In this document: one piece after another, positions 1 through 6,733 of the stretch
Position numbering within the stretch: the first letter of the stretch is position 1
Layout: every line of letters begins with the position of its first letter
Assembly (NCBI GenBank): GCA_029258495.1
Contig: JARHYV010000213.1
Location: 1-10,417, forward strand
DNA from: Faecousia sp.
Lineage (GTDB): Bacteria > Bacillota > Clostridia > Oscillospirales > Oscillospiraceae
Direction of reading: 5' to 3'
DNA length: 10,417 nt
Position numbers and translations under genes: made by a program
Notes under the pieces: model-generated
What the model was told of the DNA's origin: nothing
The model's database searches: none
Seen by the model: the letters and a program-made list of their open reading frames with translations, nothing else

Positions 1-1030
1 AAGGTGCCCAGAACAGGGAAGAGCCAAAACAGACGGGCTTTCCCTCGGGCAGCCGGATCCCCAGCTCCTTTGCAAAGTCGAGCCATTCTTTTGGCAGTTT
101 TTCTGCTTTGGAAGGCTCAAGAGTAGAGATTTCGTCGCCGGACTTGTGCAGCACGGCAGCAAAATGCCCCTCTCCGTGCTGATGGTGAGGCCACAGCCGG
201 AAGGTATGCTCCAAACCGTCCACGGGATCCTCGATGAGATCCGGCCGTCCGGCAGAAAGTGCAGGTGCATGGACGAACTCGATGGAAAAATCCGGATGCG
301 CTTTCAGAAAATCGGAGATCGCACCCTCGTCCTCGGCAGGGGCAAAGGTGCAGGTGGAGTAGACCATCCGTCCGCCGGGACGCAGGAGCTTTGCGGCGGT
401 GGACAGGATCTCCTGCTGCCGATGGGCACACATTTCCACGGTTTCCGGACTCCAGTCGGTGACGGCAGCCTCTTCCTTGCGGAACATGCCTTCGCCGGAG
501 CAGGGGGCATCCACCAAGATCCGGTCAAAGGCTCCTGCAAATCGGCGCTCCAGATCGGATGGGTGGTGGTTCAGCACCAGTGCATTGGCAACCCCCATGC
601 GCTCGATATTCCGGGAGAGGATGCGGGCGCGCTTGGGATTGATCTCATTGCAGACCAGAAGTCCCAGACCCTGCATTTTTGCGGCAATCTGGGTGGTTTT
701 TCCTCCGGGGGCAGCGCAAAGATCGCAGACCAGTTCACCGGGCTGAGGGTCAAGCAGTGTGACGGGAGCCATGGCACTGGCTTCCTGCAGGTAGTAAAGA
801 CCTGCCTCGTGCCAGACATGCAGTCCGGGTCTGGCATCGGGATCGTAATAATAGCCATATTCCGCCCAGGGGACAGGCTCCTTTACAAAAGGAAGAGCTG
901 GAAATGCATGGGTCTTCAGCGGATTAAAGCGGAGCGCAACGGCTCTGGGACGATCTAAACTGGCCACATAGTCGGGGTATTCATCCTTGAGATGCTGCTC
1001 CATTCGCAGCAAAAAAGCTTCCGGCAGCAT
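1..1030 (-). CDS. rsmF: RsmF/NOL1-NOP2-Sun family rRNA (cytosine-C5) methyltransferase, 3' end cut by window
   Basis: SAM-dependent methyltransferase predicted to make 5-methylcytosine in rRNA in the cytoplasm. My translation of the minus strand from ATG 1030-1028 stays open for 343 codons to the window edge, so the C-terminus, where the family usually carries a PUA-like RNA-binding part, is missing. Seen: an N-terminal RsmF-type start (MLPEAFLLRM) with a VALRFNPLK stretch, the SAM-binding loop DLCAAPGGKT at about residues 103-112, motif IV DAPCSGEG with Cys177, and motif VI YSTCTF with Cys227. In this family one of these cysteines is the catalytic nucleophile and the other releases the product. 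GGAG lies 7 nt before the ATG, and a consensus promoter lies just upstream. It is divergent from the C_GCAxxG gene. The family is clear; the exact target cytosine cannot be read from sequence. Confidence 0.93.
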   Translation of the reverse strand, partial: MLPEAFLLRMEQHLKDEYPDYVASLDRPRAVALRFNPLKTHAFPALPFVKEPVPWAEYGYYYDPDARPGLHVWHEAGLYYLQEASAMAPVTLLDPQPGELVCDLCAAPGGKTTQIAAKMQGLGLLVCNEINPKRARILSRNIERMGVANALVLNHHPSDLERRFAGAFDRILVDAPCSGEGMFRKEEAAVTDWSPETVEMCAHRQQEILSTAAKLLRPGGRMVYSTCTFAPAEDEGAISDFLKAHPDFSIEFVHAPALSAGRPDLIEDPVDGLEHTFRLWPHHQHGEGHFAAVLHKSGDEISTLEPSKAEKLPKEWLDFAKELGIRLPEGKPVCFGSSLFWAP

Positions 1031-1062
1031 AAAAATGCTCCTTTTCTTAATAGTTTTCTATC

Positions 1063-1091
1063 ATTATAGAGGGCGGGCACAGGCTTGTCAA
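1063..1091 (-). promoter_or_regulatory. Consensus sigma-A promoter of the methyltransferase gene
   Basis: Read on the minus strand: TTGACA (1091-1086), a 17-nt spacer, then TATAAT (1068-1063). Both hexamers match the sigma-A consensus exactly. Transcription would start near 1056, giving a leader of about 25 nt before the ATG at 1030. Confidence 0.85.
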
Positions 1092-1113
1092 GAATGATCC
1101 GCCGTGGTAAAAT
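1085..1113 (+). promoter_or_regulatory. Promoter of the C_GCAxxG / C39-like operon
   Basis: TTGTCA (1085-1090), a 17-nt spacer and TAAAAT (1108-1113): five of six matches in each hexamer. Its -35 box overlaps the -35 box of the divergent methyltransferase promoter by five bases. Transcription would start near 1120, about 24 nt before the ATG at 1144. Confidence 0.75.
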
Positions 1114-1143
1114 AGGGACAATCTGGAACTTGGAGGAAAAATC

Positions 1144-1605
1144 ATGGATCATGGAAAACAGGCAGCCGAGCTGTTCCTGCAGGGATACAACTGCGCTCAG
1201 GCGGTGGTGATCGCATTTTGTGATGTGACCGGGATGGAGCCGGAATTTGCCGCAAGACTTTCTTCGTCCTTTGGCGGAGGCATCGGGCGCATGCGGGAGG
1301 TATGCGGCGCCGTCAGCGGCATGGCGATGGTACTGGGGCTGCTGTATGGGTACGAGTCGCCGGAGGATATTCAATCGAAAAAAGAACACTATGTCCGTAT
1401 TCAGGAGATCTCTGGAAAATTCCGCGACTGCTATGGCAGTGTGGTCTGCAAGCAGCTGTTGAAAAATGCATCCACAGACCCCACGCCGGAGGCAAGGACG
1501 CAGGAATACTACAATGTGCGCCCCTGCGCCGGATTTGTGTATCTGGCAGGCAAGCTTTTGGATGAATACATCCTTGCGCATCCATTGGAGAAGGCACATG
1601 GATGA
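1144..1605 (+). CDS. C_GCAxxG_C_C family protein
   Basis: A 153-residue soluble protein of the widespread C_GCAxxG_C_C family, whose biochemical role is not established; a redox or metal function is often suspected from its conserved cysteines. Seen: AAELFLQGYNCAQAV near the N-terminus (Cys17), a glycine-rich FGGGIGRM stretch, the central VCGAVSG signature (Cys54), then Cys96 and Cys102 (DCYGSVVC), and Cys128 in RPCAGFV. This matches the family's cysteine pattern and usual length. The hydrophobic stretch after the central motif (MAMVLGLLYG) is too short to be a convincing membrane segment. TGGAGG at 1131-1136 supports the ATG at 1144. Its last codons overlap the next gene by 8 nt, so the two are probably translationally coupled. 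Family assignment is firm; function is unknown. Confidence 0.88.
   Translation: MDHGKQAAELFLQGYNCAQAVVIAFCDVTGMEPEFAARLSSSFGGGIGRMREVCGAVSGMAMVLGLLYGYESPEDIQSKKEHYVRIQEISGKFRDCYGSVVCKQLLKNASTDPTPEARTQEYYNVRPCAGFVYLAGKLLDEYILAHPLEKAHG
1587..1594 (+). promoter_or_regulatory. Ribosome binding site that fixes the C39-like gene start
   Basis: GGAGAAGG lies inside the end of the upstream gene, a few bases before ATG 1598. It selects this ATG over the open frame that runs back to 1466 inside the upstream gene. Confidence 0.7.
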
Positions 1606-2101
1606 TCTGATCTATAATCAGCATAAGATACCGGCCCGTCAGTGGCGGTATGGATTTCGCCGCAGCTCCGCAACCGGATGCGGTTGGATCGCGACATACA
1701 ATGCCCTGCATCTTCTGGGGCATCATGCCCAGCCTGAAAACCTGATCCGATATTATGAGCGACAGCTGCCGCTGATCCACGGAAATCTGGGCACCAGTAT
1801 TTGGGGGCCGGCAGTATGTTTCCGGCAATGGGGGTTCCCGACGCGGATGGTGCTCAGGCGCAGCCGTTTCGATGATGCAGTCAAGGGATCGGATGTTTCC
1901 ATCCTGTTTTACCGCTGGAGGCGCGGATGGCGGATCGGTGCGCATTTTGTTGCGGTTCATCACACGCCTCAGGGCTTTGTGGGATACAATACCTTCCGCA
2001 ACAGCGTGGGGCCGGACTTCTACGGAGAGAGTCTGGATGACTTCCTCCGCCGGAACGGGTATTTTGGAGCGGCGGTAACAACGATCTCCCACAGGAGATG
2101 A
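1598..2101 (+). CDS. Small papain-like / C39-like putative cysteine peptidase
   Basis: A 167-residue protein that I recognise only at fold level. Seen: a TGCGWIATYNAL stretch with Cys28 at the start of a predicted helix, typical of papain-like and C39-like active sites; IGAHFVAVHH with His116; and GFVGYNTF with Asn131 in the place of the third catalytic residue. Gln15 in ARQWRYG could supply the oxyanion-hole glutamine. There is no signal peptide and no ABC transporter domain, unlike bacteriocin-processing C39 exporters, so it would act in the cytoplasm. It starts within the last codons of the C_GCAxxG gene (overlap 1598-1605) with its own Shine-Dalgarno, so it sits in the same operon. Peptidase activity is inferred from the Cys/His/Asn arrangement; it could instead be a transglutaminase-like, acyltransferase or inactive member of the fold. 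Confidence 0.72.
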   Translation: MDDLIYNQHKIPARQWRYGFRRSSATGCGWIATYNALHLLGHHAQPENLIRYYERQLPLIHGNLGTSIWGPAVCFRQWGFPTRMVLRRSRFDDAVKGSDVSILFYRWRRGWRIGAHFVAVHHTPQGFVGYNTFRNSVGPDFYGESLDDFLRRNGYFGAAVTTISHRR

Positions 2102-2121
2102 GTTCGTGGGATACAGAAATG

Positions 2122-2153
2122 AAACCGGAGTGTGATGGATCACACTCCGGTTT
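2122..2153. terminator. Strong hairpin between convergent genes
   Basis: A perfect 14-bp stem (2122-2135 with 2140-2153) with a 4-nt TGGA loop. The stem is GC-rich in the middle with AAA/TTT ends. The U-tract is short on either strand. It lies between the C39-like stop (2101) and the MATE stop (2161), so it probably ends transcription from both sides. Confidence 0.8.
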
Positions 2154-2160
2154 TGCATAT

Positions 2161-3543
2161 TTAGGATCTTTGATACAGGGGCTTGATCTTGCGGCGGAAC
2201 AGCCTTGCAAACAATGCGATGGTAACAAGGAAACTGACGATCTCAGCAACGGGGAAAGACCACCACACCAGATTGACATTCCCGGAAAGGCTCAGCAGAT
2301 AAGCCGCCGGGAGGAGTGCAATCAGCTGGCGGCAGAGGGCAGTATAGGTGGTATACAGCCCATTCCCCAAAGCCTGAAAGCTGCCGCTGAGGGCAATGCC
2401 GATCGCTGCAAACGGGAAAGACAAGGAGATGATACGCAGGGCACTGCGGCCCATAACAAGAAACTCCGCTGTGGGATTAAAGATGCTCAGCAGCTGATCG
2501 GGGAAGATCTGAAAAGACAGGACACCCAAAAGCATGATGGTAAATGCACTGATCGTGGATTTTTTCAGGGTGTCCGTGATCCGCTTGGGATTGCGCGCAC
2601 CGTAGTTGTATGCGATGATCGAAATGGTGGCATTGTTGATGCCGAACACCGGCAGGAAGAAGAAACTTTGCAGCTTGAAATAGATGCCGAAGACACTGGT
2701 AGCGGTTTCGGTGAAACTTTGCAGGATCTGGTTCATTCCGAAGGTCATGATAGAACCGATACCCATCATAATAACAGAAGGGATCCCCACCGCCAGAATG
2801 GGACGGATCACATTGCTCTGGGGTTTCAGATATTTCACATTCAGATGGACATCGTGGTTGCATCTGTGGTTCAGGTACAGGGCAAGCAGTGCGGCGACCC
2901 ACTGAGCCAGCACGGTTGCCACGGCTGCACCGGCAATGCCCATAGCCGGCATGCCGAATTGACCGAAAATGAATACCGGGTCGAGAATGATATTGATGAG
3001 CGCACCGGTCAGCTGCACGATCATGGAATAGAAGGTGCGGCCTGTGGATTGCAGCAGCCGCTCGCCCAGAACCTGTACGAAAAGACCCAGACTGAAGATG
3101 CTGCAGATCGCAAGATATTCAGAGCCGCCGTCGATGGTTTCTGTCACGGTGGACTGCATTTCAAAGTAGGCACGGGAGCCAAGTATGCCAAACAGCATGA
3201 AACCTATGGTGGCAATCAGCACCAGAAAGAAACCGTTTCCGGCGGCTTGGTTGGCGCGGTCTTTGTTGCCCTCGCCCAAGGATTTGGATAGGAGTGCATT
3301 CACACCGATGCCGATACCGGTCGAAAAGCCGATCAGCAGATTCTGCACCGGGAACGCAAGGCTCAGTGCCGTGACGGCGGATTCCGAGATCCGGGAAACA
3401 TAGATGCTGTCGACCACATTGTACATGGCCTGCACCAGCATGGAGATCATCAGTGGGAGTGCCATATTTGCGAGCAGACGCCCGGTGGGCATGGTGCCCA
3501 TTTTGTTTTCGCCAGAAGATGGCATTTGATTTTTCTTTGTCAT
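2161..3543 (-). CDS. MATE family efflux transporter
   Basis: A 460-residue inner-membrane exporter of the multidrug and toxic compound extrusion family, expected to expel a cationic drug or metabolite in exchange for Na+ or H+. Seen: a short polar N-terminus and then about twelve hydrophobic segments arranged as two similar halves. The first helix region reads LLANMALPLMISMLVQAMYN and is followed by VVDSIYVSRI, the usual MATE start; GIGIGVNALLSKSLGEGN and, in the second half, AYNYGARNPKRI are family loops. The length is normal. GAGG lies 7 nt before ATG 3543; an internal ATG at codon 7 is less well placed. It is transcribed alone from its own promoter, divergent from the M32 gene. The substrate cannot be told from sequence. 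Confidence 0.95.
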   Translation of the reverse strand: MTKKNQMPSSGENKMGTMPTGRLLANMALPLMISMLVQAMYNVVDSIYVSRISESAVTALSLAFPVQNLLIGFSTGIGIGVNALLSKSLGEGNKDRANQAAGNGFFLVLIATIGFMLFGILGSRAYFEMQSTVTETIDGGSEYLAICSIFSLGLFVQVLGERLLQSTGRTFYSMIVQLTGALINIILDPVFIFGQFGMPAMGIAGAAVATVLAQWVAALLALYLNHRCNHDVHLNVKYLKPQSNVIRPILAVGIPSVIMMGIGSIMTFGMNQILQSFTETATSVFGIYFKLQSFFFLPVFGINNATISIIAYNYGARNPKRITDTLKKSTISAFTIMLLGVLSFQIFPDQLLSIFNPTAEFLVMGRSALRIISLSFPFAAIGIALSGSFQALGNGLYTTYTALCRQLIALLPAAYLLSLSGNVNLVWWSFPVAEIVSFLVTIALFARLFRRKIKPLYQRS

Positions 3544-3580
3544 GATTTTTCCTCAGTTGCTGTGTAAACATAAAATTCGA

Positions 3581-3597
3581 CACTATATTATATCGTG
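3581..3597. promoter_or_regulatory. Possible operator: imperfect palindrome over the MATE -10 box
   Basis: Seventeen bases reading CACTATATTATATCGTG, with 7 of 8 symmetric pairs about the central base. Placed over the -10 hexamer of an efflux-pump gene, it could bind a repressor. AT-rich -10 regions produce such symmetry by chance, so this is tentative. Confidence 0.3.
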
Positions 3598-3615
3598 ATA
3601 ACCATAAAAACGCAA
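3587..3615 (-). promoter_or_regulatory. Promoter of the MATE gene
   Basis: Minus strand: TTGCGT (3615-3610), a 17-nt spacer and a perfect TATAAT (3592-3587). The -35 is weak, matching only TTG. Transcription would start near 3580. A 17-nt imperfect palindrome (3581-3597) covers the -10 box. Confidence 0.6.
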
Positions 3616-3634
3616 GCGGAAATGATGCTTTTTA

Positions 3635-3663
3635 TTGCGTTTCAGACACATGGATGGTACAAT
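3635..3663 (+). promoter_or_regulatory. Promoter of the M32 carboxypeptidase gene
   Basis: TTGCGT (3635-3640), a 17-nt spacer and TACAAT (3658-3663). Transcription would start near 3670, giving a leader of about 20 nt before the ATG at 3692. The -35 hexamer is the same as that of the divergent MATE promoter. Confidence 0.6.
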
Positions 3664-3691
3664 GACAGCAATCATCAAAAAGGAGTGATTT

Positions 3692-5203
3692 ATGATGCAA
3701 TACCAAGATATCAGTTCCGCATGGGCAGAATTTGCCCGGGTCAGTGCGACCCTGAACGCATATTACCACGCAATGAATGTTCTGGGGACAGATGCCGCAA
3801 CGGCGGCACCGTCAGACTCAGCCGAAGGACGCGGCAGAACGATGGAGGTACTCAGCGGTGTGGTCTATGACCTGATCGCCGATCCGGAAAATCACAAGCT
3901 GATCGCCTATCTGGAGCAGCATCGGGACGAACTGAACCAGATGCAGAACCGGCAGGTGCAGCTGATGCGCAAGCAGGCAGATCAGCTTTCCCGTATCCCA
4001 CAGCAGGAGTATGTGGCATATTCGGTACTTCTAAACGATGCAGAGGGAATTTGGCGCAAGGCAAAAAATAACAATGATTTTGCATCATTTGCCCCGACTT
4101 TGGAGAAAATCGTTGACTTTAACCGGAAATTTGCAGGATATTACAACCCCAAGCTGCCTGCTTACGATGCTCTGCTGAACGAATATGAAGAAGGGCTCAC
4201 CATGCAGACGCTGGATGCATTCTTCGGTGAGCTCCGTTCGGCACTGGTGCCGCTGATCCATGCGGTCGGGCAGAAGGAGCAGATCGACGATGCCTTCCTG
4301 AAACGCAGCTACCCCATTGAGCAGCAGAGAAAATTCTCCGCGTATCTGATGGAGGTTATGGGCATCGATCCTGCACGCTGCACCATCGCTGAGTCAGAGC
4401 ATCCCTTTACAGCGGGGTTCAACAACCACGATGTGCGCATCACCACCCATTATTACGAAAATGATGTGGCAAATTCCATGTACTCGGTGATCCACGAAGG
4501 CGGACATGCCCTCTACGAGCTAGGGGTGGACGATGCATATAATTTCACCGGTCTTCAGGGCGGTGCATCCATGAGCATCCACGAGAGCCAGAGCCGTTTC
4601 TATGAAAACATTGTGGGCAGAAGTCTGGCATTTGTGGAGGGGATCTTCCCCAAAATGCAGGAGCTGTTCCCGGAACAGCTGAAGGATGTGACTGCGGAGC
4701 AGATGTATCGTGCGGTGAACAAGGCAGAGCCTTCCCTGATCCGCACCGAGGCAGACGAGCTGACTTACAGCATGCATGTGATGGTGCGCTATGAACTGGA
4801 AAAGCAGCTGATCAGCGGCAGCCTGCAGGTGAAGGATCTGCCTCAGGCGTGGAACCGCATGTATGCGGAGTATCTGGGTGTGGAGGTTCCGGATGATAGC
4901 CGCGGCTGCCTGCAGGACAGCCATTGGGCAGGCGGCTCCATCGGCTATTTCCCGTCGTATGCACTGGGCAGTGCCTATGGCGCTCAGATGAAGGCATTCA
5001 TGGAACAGGACATCGGCTCCGTGGAGGCACTGGTCGCCAAGGGAGAGCTGCACAAGGTGACCGAATGGCTGGCACAGCATATCCACCGTTACGGTCAGCT
5101 GTATCAGCCCGGTGAGCTCTTTGAGCGTACCTGCGGAAAATTTGATGCGAAATACTATACCGATTATCTGACGGAAAAGTATACAGAGCTTTATGCCCTG
5201 TAA
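3692..5203 (+). CDS. M32 family metallocarboxypeptidase (carboxypeptidase Taq type)
   Basis: A 503-residue cytoplasmic zinc carboxypeptidase that removes C-terminal amino acids from peptides, probably in peptide turnover. Seen: a long helical N-terminal half; SEHPFTAG and DVRITTHY; the zinc site HEGGHALYELG, with His268 and His272 as ligands and Glu269 as catalytic base; HESQSRFYEN, with Glu298 as the third ligand; RTEADELTY; and GCLQDSHWAGGSIGYFPSY near the C-terminus. All are hallmark M32 motifs, and the length is typical (about 500 residues). AAAAAGGAG at 3677-3685 precedes two adjacent ATGs (3692 and 3695); either is possible and I use the first. It is a single-gene unit with its own promoter, ending at a hairpin shared with the convergent transporter gene. 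No key residue is missing. Confidence 0.96.
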   Translation: MMQYQDISSAWAEFARVSATLNAYYHAMNVLGTDAATAAPSDSAEGRGRTMEVLSGVVYDLIADPENHKLIAYLEQHRDELNQMQNRQVQLMRKQADQLSRIPQQEYVAYSVLLNDAEGIWRKAKNNNDFASFAPTLEKIVDFNRKFAGYYNPKLPAYDALLNEYEEGLTMQTLDAFFGELRSALVPLIHAVGQKEQIDDAFLKRSYPIEQQRKFSAYLMEVMGIDPARCTIAESEHPFTAGFNNHDVRITTHYYENDVANSMYSVIHEGGHALYELGVDDAYNFTGLQGGASMSIHESQSRFYENIVGRSLAFVEGIFPKMQELFPEQLKDVTAEQMYRAVNKAEPSLIRTEADELTYSMHVMVRYELEKQLISGSLQVKDLPQAWNRMYAEYLGVEVPDDSRGCLQDSHWAGGSIGYFPSYALGSAYGAQMKAFMEQDIGSVEALVAKGELHKVTEWLAQHIHRYGQLYQPGELFERTCGKFDAKYYTDYLTEKYTELYAL

Positions 5204-5212
5204 TATAAAATT

Positions 5213-5238
5213 CCCCCTGTTTCAACAGAAACAGGGGG
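5213..5238. terminator. Bidirectional terminator between the M32 and NSS genes
   Basis: CCCCCTGTTTC pairs with GAAACAGGGGG (11 bp) around an AACA loop. It is flanked by AAAATT on the left and ATTTT on the right, so each strand has a short U-rich tail. It starts 10 nt after the M32 stop and ends 5 nt before the last codon of the convergent transporter gene. Confidence 0.88.
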
Positions 5239-5243
5239 TGATT

Positions 5244-6611
5244 TTATGCAAAATATTGGATCATTCCCACGATGAACAGTGCAAAAATGATCACAGGGAG
5301 CAGGCAGCTTACATACCACCGCATCCAAGGCCTGACCTGAACACCGGAACCGGTATTGGCCTCTTTGGTGAAATTGTCCCAGCCCCAGCCTCGCTTTCGG
5401 GTGCAGAACAGAACCAAAACCAGTGAGCCCAATGGCAGAAGGACATTGTTGACTGCAAAATCTTCAAGATCCATAATGGTATTTCCTGCCTTCAGGGGGT
5501 GAAAACCGGACAGGACATTGAACCCAAGGATGCAGGGCATGCTTGCGACCAGGACAGCAATGCAGTTGATCAGACAGGCTTTTTTGCGGCTCCATCCGGT
5601 TAGGTCACAGGTGCAGGCGATCAGTACCTCAAACACCGCAAGGACGGTGGAGAAGGCGGCAAAGAACATGAACAGAAAGAACAGGCTGCCCCACAGCCTT
5701 CCAAGGGGCAGGTGATTGAAGATGTTGGGCAGGGTGATAAAGATGAGCTTCGGCCCGCTGCTGACCTGCACACCATAGGCGGAGCATGCAGGAAAGATGA
5801 TCAGACCGGAGCAAAGTGCCACAAAGGTATCCAGTGCAGCCACATGGATGGATTCGCCCATAAGTGCCCGGTCTTTTCCAAGATAGCTGCCAAAGATCGC
5901 CATGGCACCCATACCAAGACTGAGGGTGAAGAAGGCCTGATTCATGGCAGCCACAATCACATTTATGATACCGGCATCCAGTGTCCGCTGCAGATCCGGC
6001 AGAAGATAAAATCTCAGACCGTCGCCGGCACCCTGCAAAAAGATGCTGTTGACCGCCAAAAGCAGGATCAGCACGATCAGTGAGCCCATCATGTATTTTG
6101 TAATGCGTTCCAGACCCTTTTGCAGACCGATGGAATTGATGGCAAAGCCTGCAATGACGACAGCAGCCATGTACACGGTCATGCTGACAGGGTCAGAAAG
6201 CATGCTTTCAAAAGCACCGCCCACCTGTTGGGCATCCATACCGGAAAAAGCTCCGGCTGCAGTGCGGACGAAGTATTGCAGCATCCAGCCTGCAATGGTG
6301 GTGTAGCACATCATCAGGATGAAATTGCCCAAAAAGGCAGCAAGTCCATGGATGTGCCACTTCGTGCCCTTCTTTTCCAGCTGCTGATACATATGCACAG
6401 GGCTTTTTTGTGCGGCACGACCGATGGAGAACTCCATGGTCATGACGGGAATACCCAGAATAACCAGAAACAGCAGATAGATCAGCACAAATACGGCACC
6501 GCCGTATTGACCGGTGATATATGGGAACTTCCAAACATTTCCAATGCCGACAGCACAGCCGGCACTCAGCAGGATAAACCCGATCCTGCTCCCAAGACGC
6601 TCTCTCTCCAT
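5244..6611 (-). CDS. Sodium-dependent transporter, neurotransmitter:sodium symporter (NSS/LeuT) family
   Basis: A 455-residue membrane protein of the NSS (SLC6-like) family, whose bacterial members usually import amino acids with Na+. Seen: the family signature in the first membrane segment, VGIGNVWKFPYITGQYGGAV (about residues 21-40), where the unwound helix binds Na+ and substrate; AFFTLSLGMGAM in the region of the unwound sixth helix; and about eleven further or overlapping hydrophobic segments ending in VIIFALFIVGMIQYF. The open frame continues upstream to an ATG at 6731, but that stretch crosses the promoter and the neighbouring terminator. The start MERERLGSRIGF at 6611 has AAGGAGGAGG 9 nt before it and lies just downstream of a perfect promoter. 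It is monocistronic. The substrate is not predictable here; amino acid import is the family default. Confidence 0.93.
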   Translation of the reverse strand: MERERLGSRIGFILLSAGCAVGIGNVWKFPYITGQYGGAVFVLIYLLFLVILGIPVMTMEFSIGRAAQKSPVHMYQQLEKKGTKWHIHGLAAFLGNFILMMCYTTIAGWMLQYFVRTAAGAFSGMDAQQVGGAFESMLSDPVSMTVYMAAVVIAGFAINSIGLQKGLERITKYMMGSLIVLILLLAVNSIFLQGAGDGLRFYLLPDLQRTLDAGIINVIVAAMNQAFFTLSLGMGAMAIFGSYLGKDRALMGESIHVAALDTFVALCSGLIIFPACSAYGVQVSSGPKLIFITLPNIFNHLPLGRLWGSLFFLFMFFAAFSTVLAVFEVLIACTCDLTGWSRKKACLINCIAVLVASMPCILGFNVLSGFHPLKAGNTIMDLEDFAVNNVLLPLGSLVLVLFCTRKRGWGWDNFTKEANTGSGVQVRPWMRWYVSCLLPVIIFALFIVGMIQYFA

Positions 6612-6620
6612 AAGGGGGAT

Positions 6621-6630
6621 CCTCCTCCTT
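6621..6630 (-). promoter_or_regulatory. Ribosome binding site fixing the NSS transporter start
   Basis: Minus strand AAGGAGGAGG, 9 nt before ATG 6611. The doubled GGAGG core leaves the upstream in-frame ATG at 6731 without a role. Confidence 0.85.
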
Positions 6631-6647
6631 GATAAAAATATTGTCTT

Positions 6648-6676
6648 ATTATAAAGAGAAGGGTATATCTTGTCAA
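6648..6676 (-). promoter_or_regulatory. Perfect sigma-A promoter of the NSS transporter gene
   Basis: Minus strand TTGACA (6676-6671), a 17-nt spacer and TATAAT (6653-6648). Both hexamers are exact consensus. Transcription would start near 6641, about 30 nt before ATG 6611. Confidence 0.9.
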
Positions 6677-6698
6677 TAAAATTTATGGAAAAATTGAA

Positions 6699-6729
6699 GA
6701 TCCCTCTGCTTTTGAAAGGCAGAGGGATC
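6699..6729 (-). terminator. Terminator of the glycerol operon
   Basis: GATCCCTCTGC (6699-6709) pairs with GCAGAGGGATC (6719-6729), 11 bp; the 9-nt loop can pair further. On the minus strand it is followed by TTCAATTTTT, a usable U-tract. It begins 4 nt after the DUF1667 stop codon, so the operon ends here and no further gene follows. Confidence 0.88.
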
Positions 6730-6733
6730 ACTT

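Noticed and set aside
146..958. A 270-codon open frame on the plus strand opposite the rRNA methyltransferase
   Set aside because: The minus strand carries all methyltransferase motifs in one unbroken frame with a promoter and ribosome binding site; the plus frame has none of these.
1466..1597. Upstream extension of the C39-like frame into the C_GCAxxG gene
   Set aside because: It lies entirely inside another well-supported gene, and a good Shine-Dalgarno at 1587-1594 supports ATG 1598.
2122..2153. The 14-bp perfect inverted repeat considered as a mobile-element end or protein-binding operator
   Set aside because: A single copy with a 4-nt loop between two convergent stop codons is best explained as a transcription terminator.
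955..2158. Long minus-strand open frames opposite the C_GCAxxG and C39-like genes
   Set aside because: They cross the divergent promoter region or the terminator hairpin, and their composition is that of antisense shadows.
2098..3291. A 397-codon open frame on the plus strand opposite the MATE gene
   Set aside because: Low-complexity, His/Gln/Asp-rich translation typical of an antisense shadow of a membrane protein gene; no ribosome binding site or family motif. It also begins at the operon-end hairpin.
6612..6731. A 40-codon N-terminal extension of the NSS transporter frame starting at ATG 6731
   Set aside because: It crosses the perfect promoter and the glycerol operon terminator, lacks a ribosome binding site, and precedes a well-placed start at 6611 that matches the family N-terminus.
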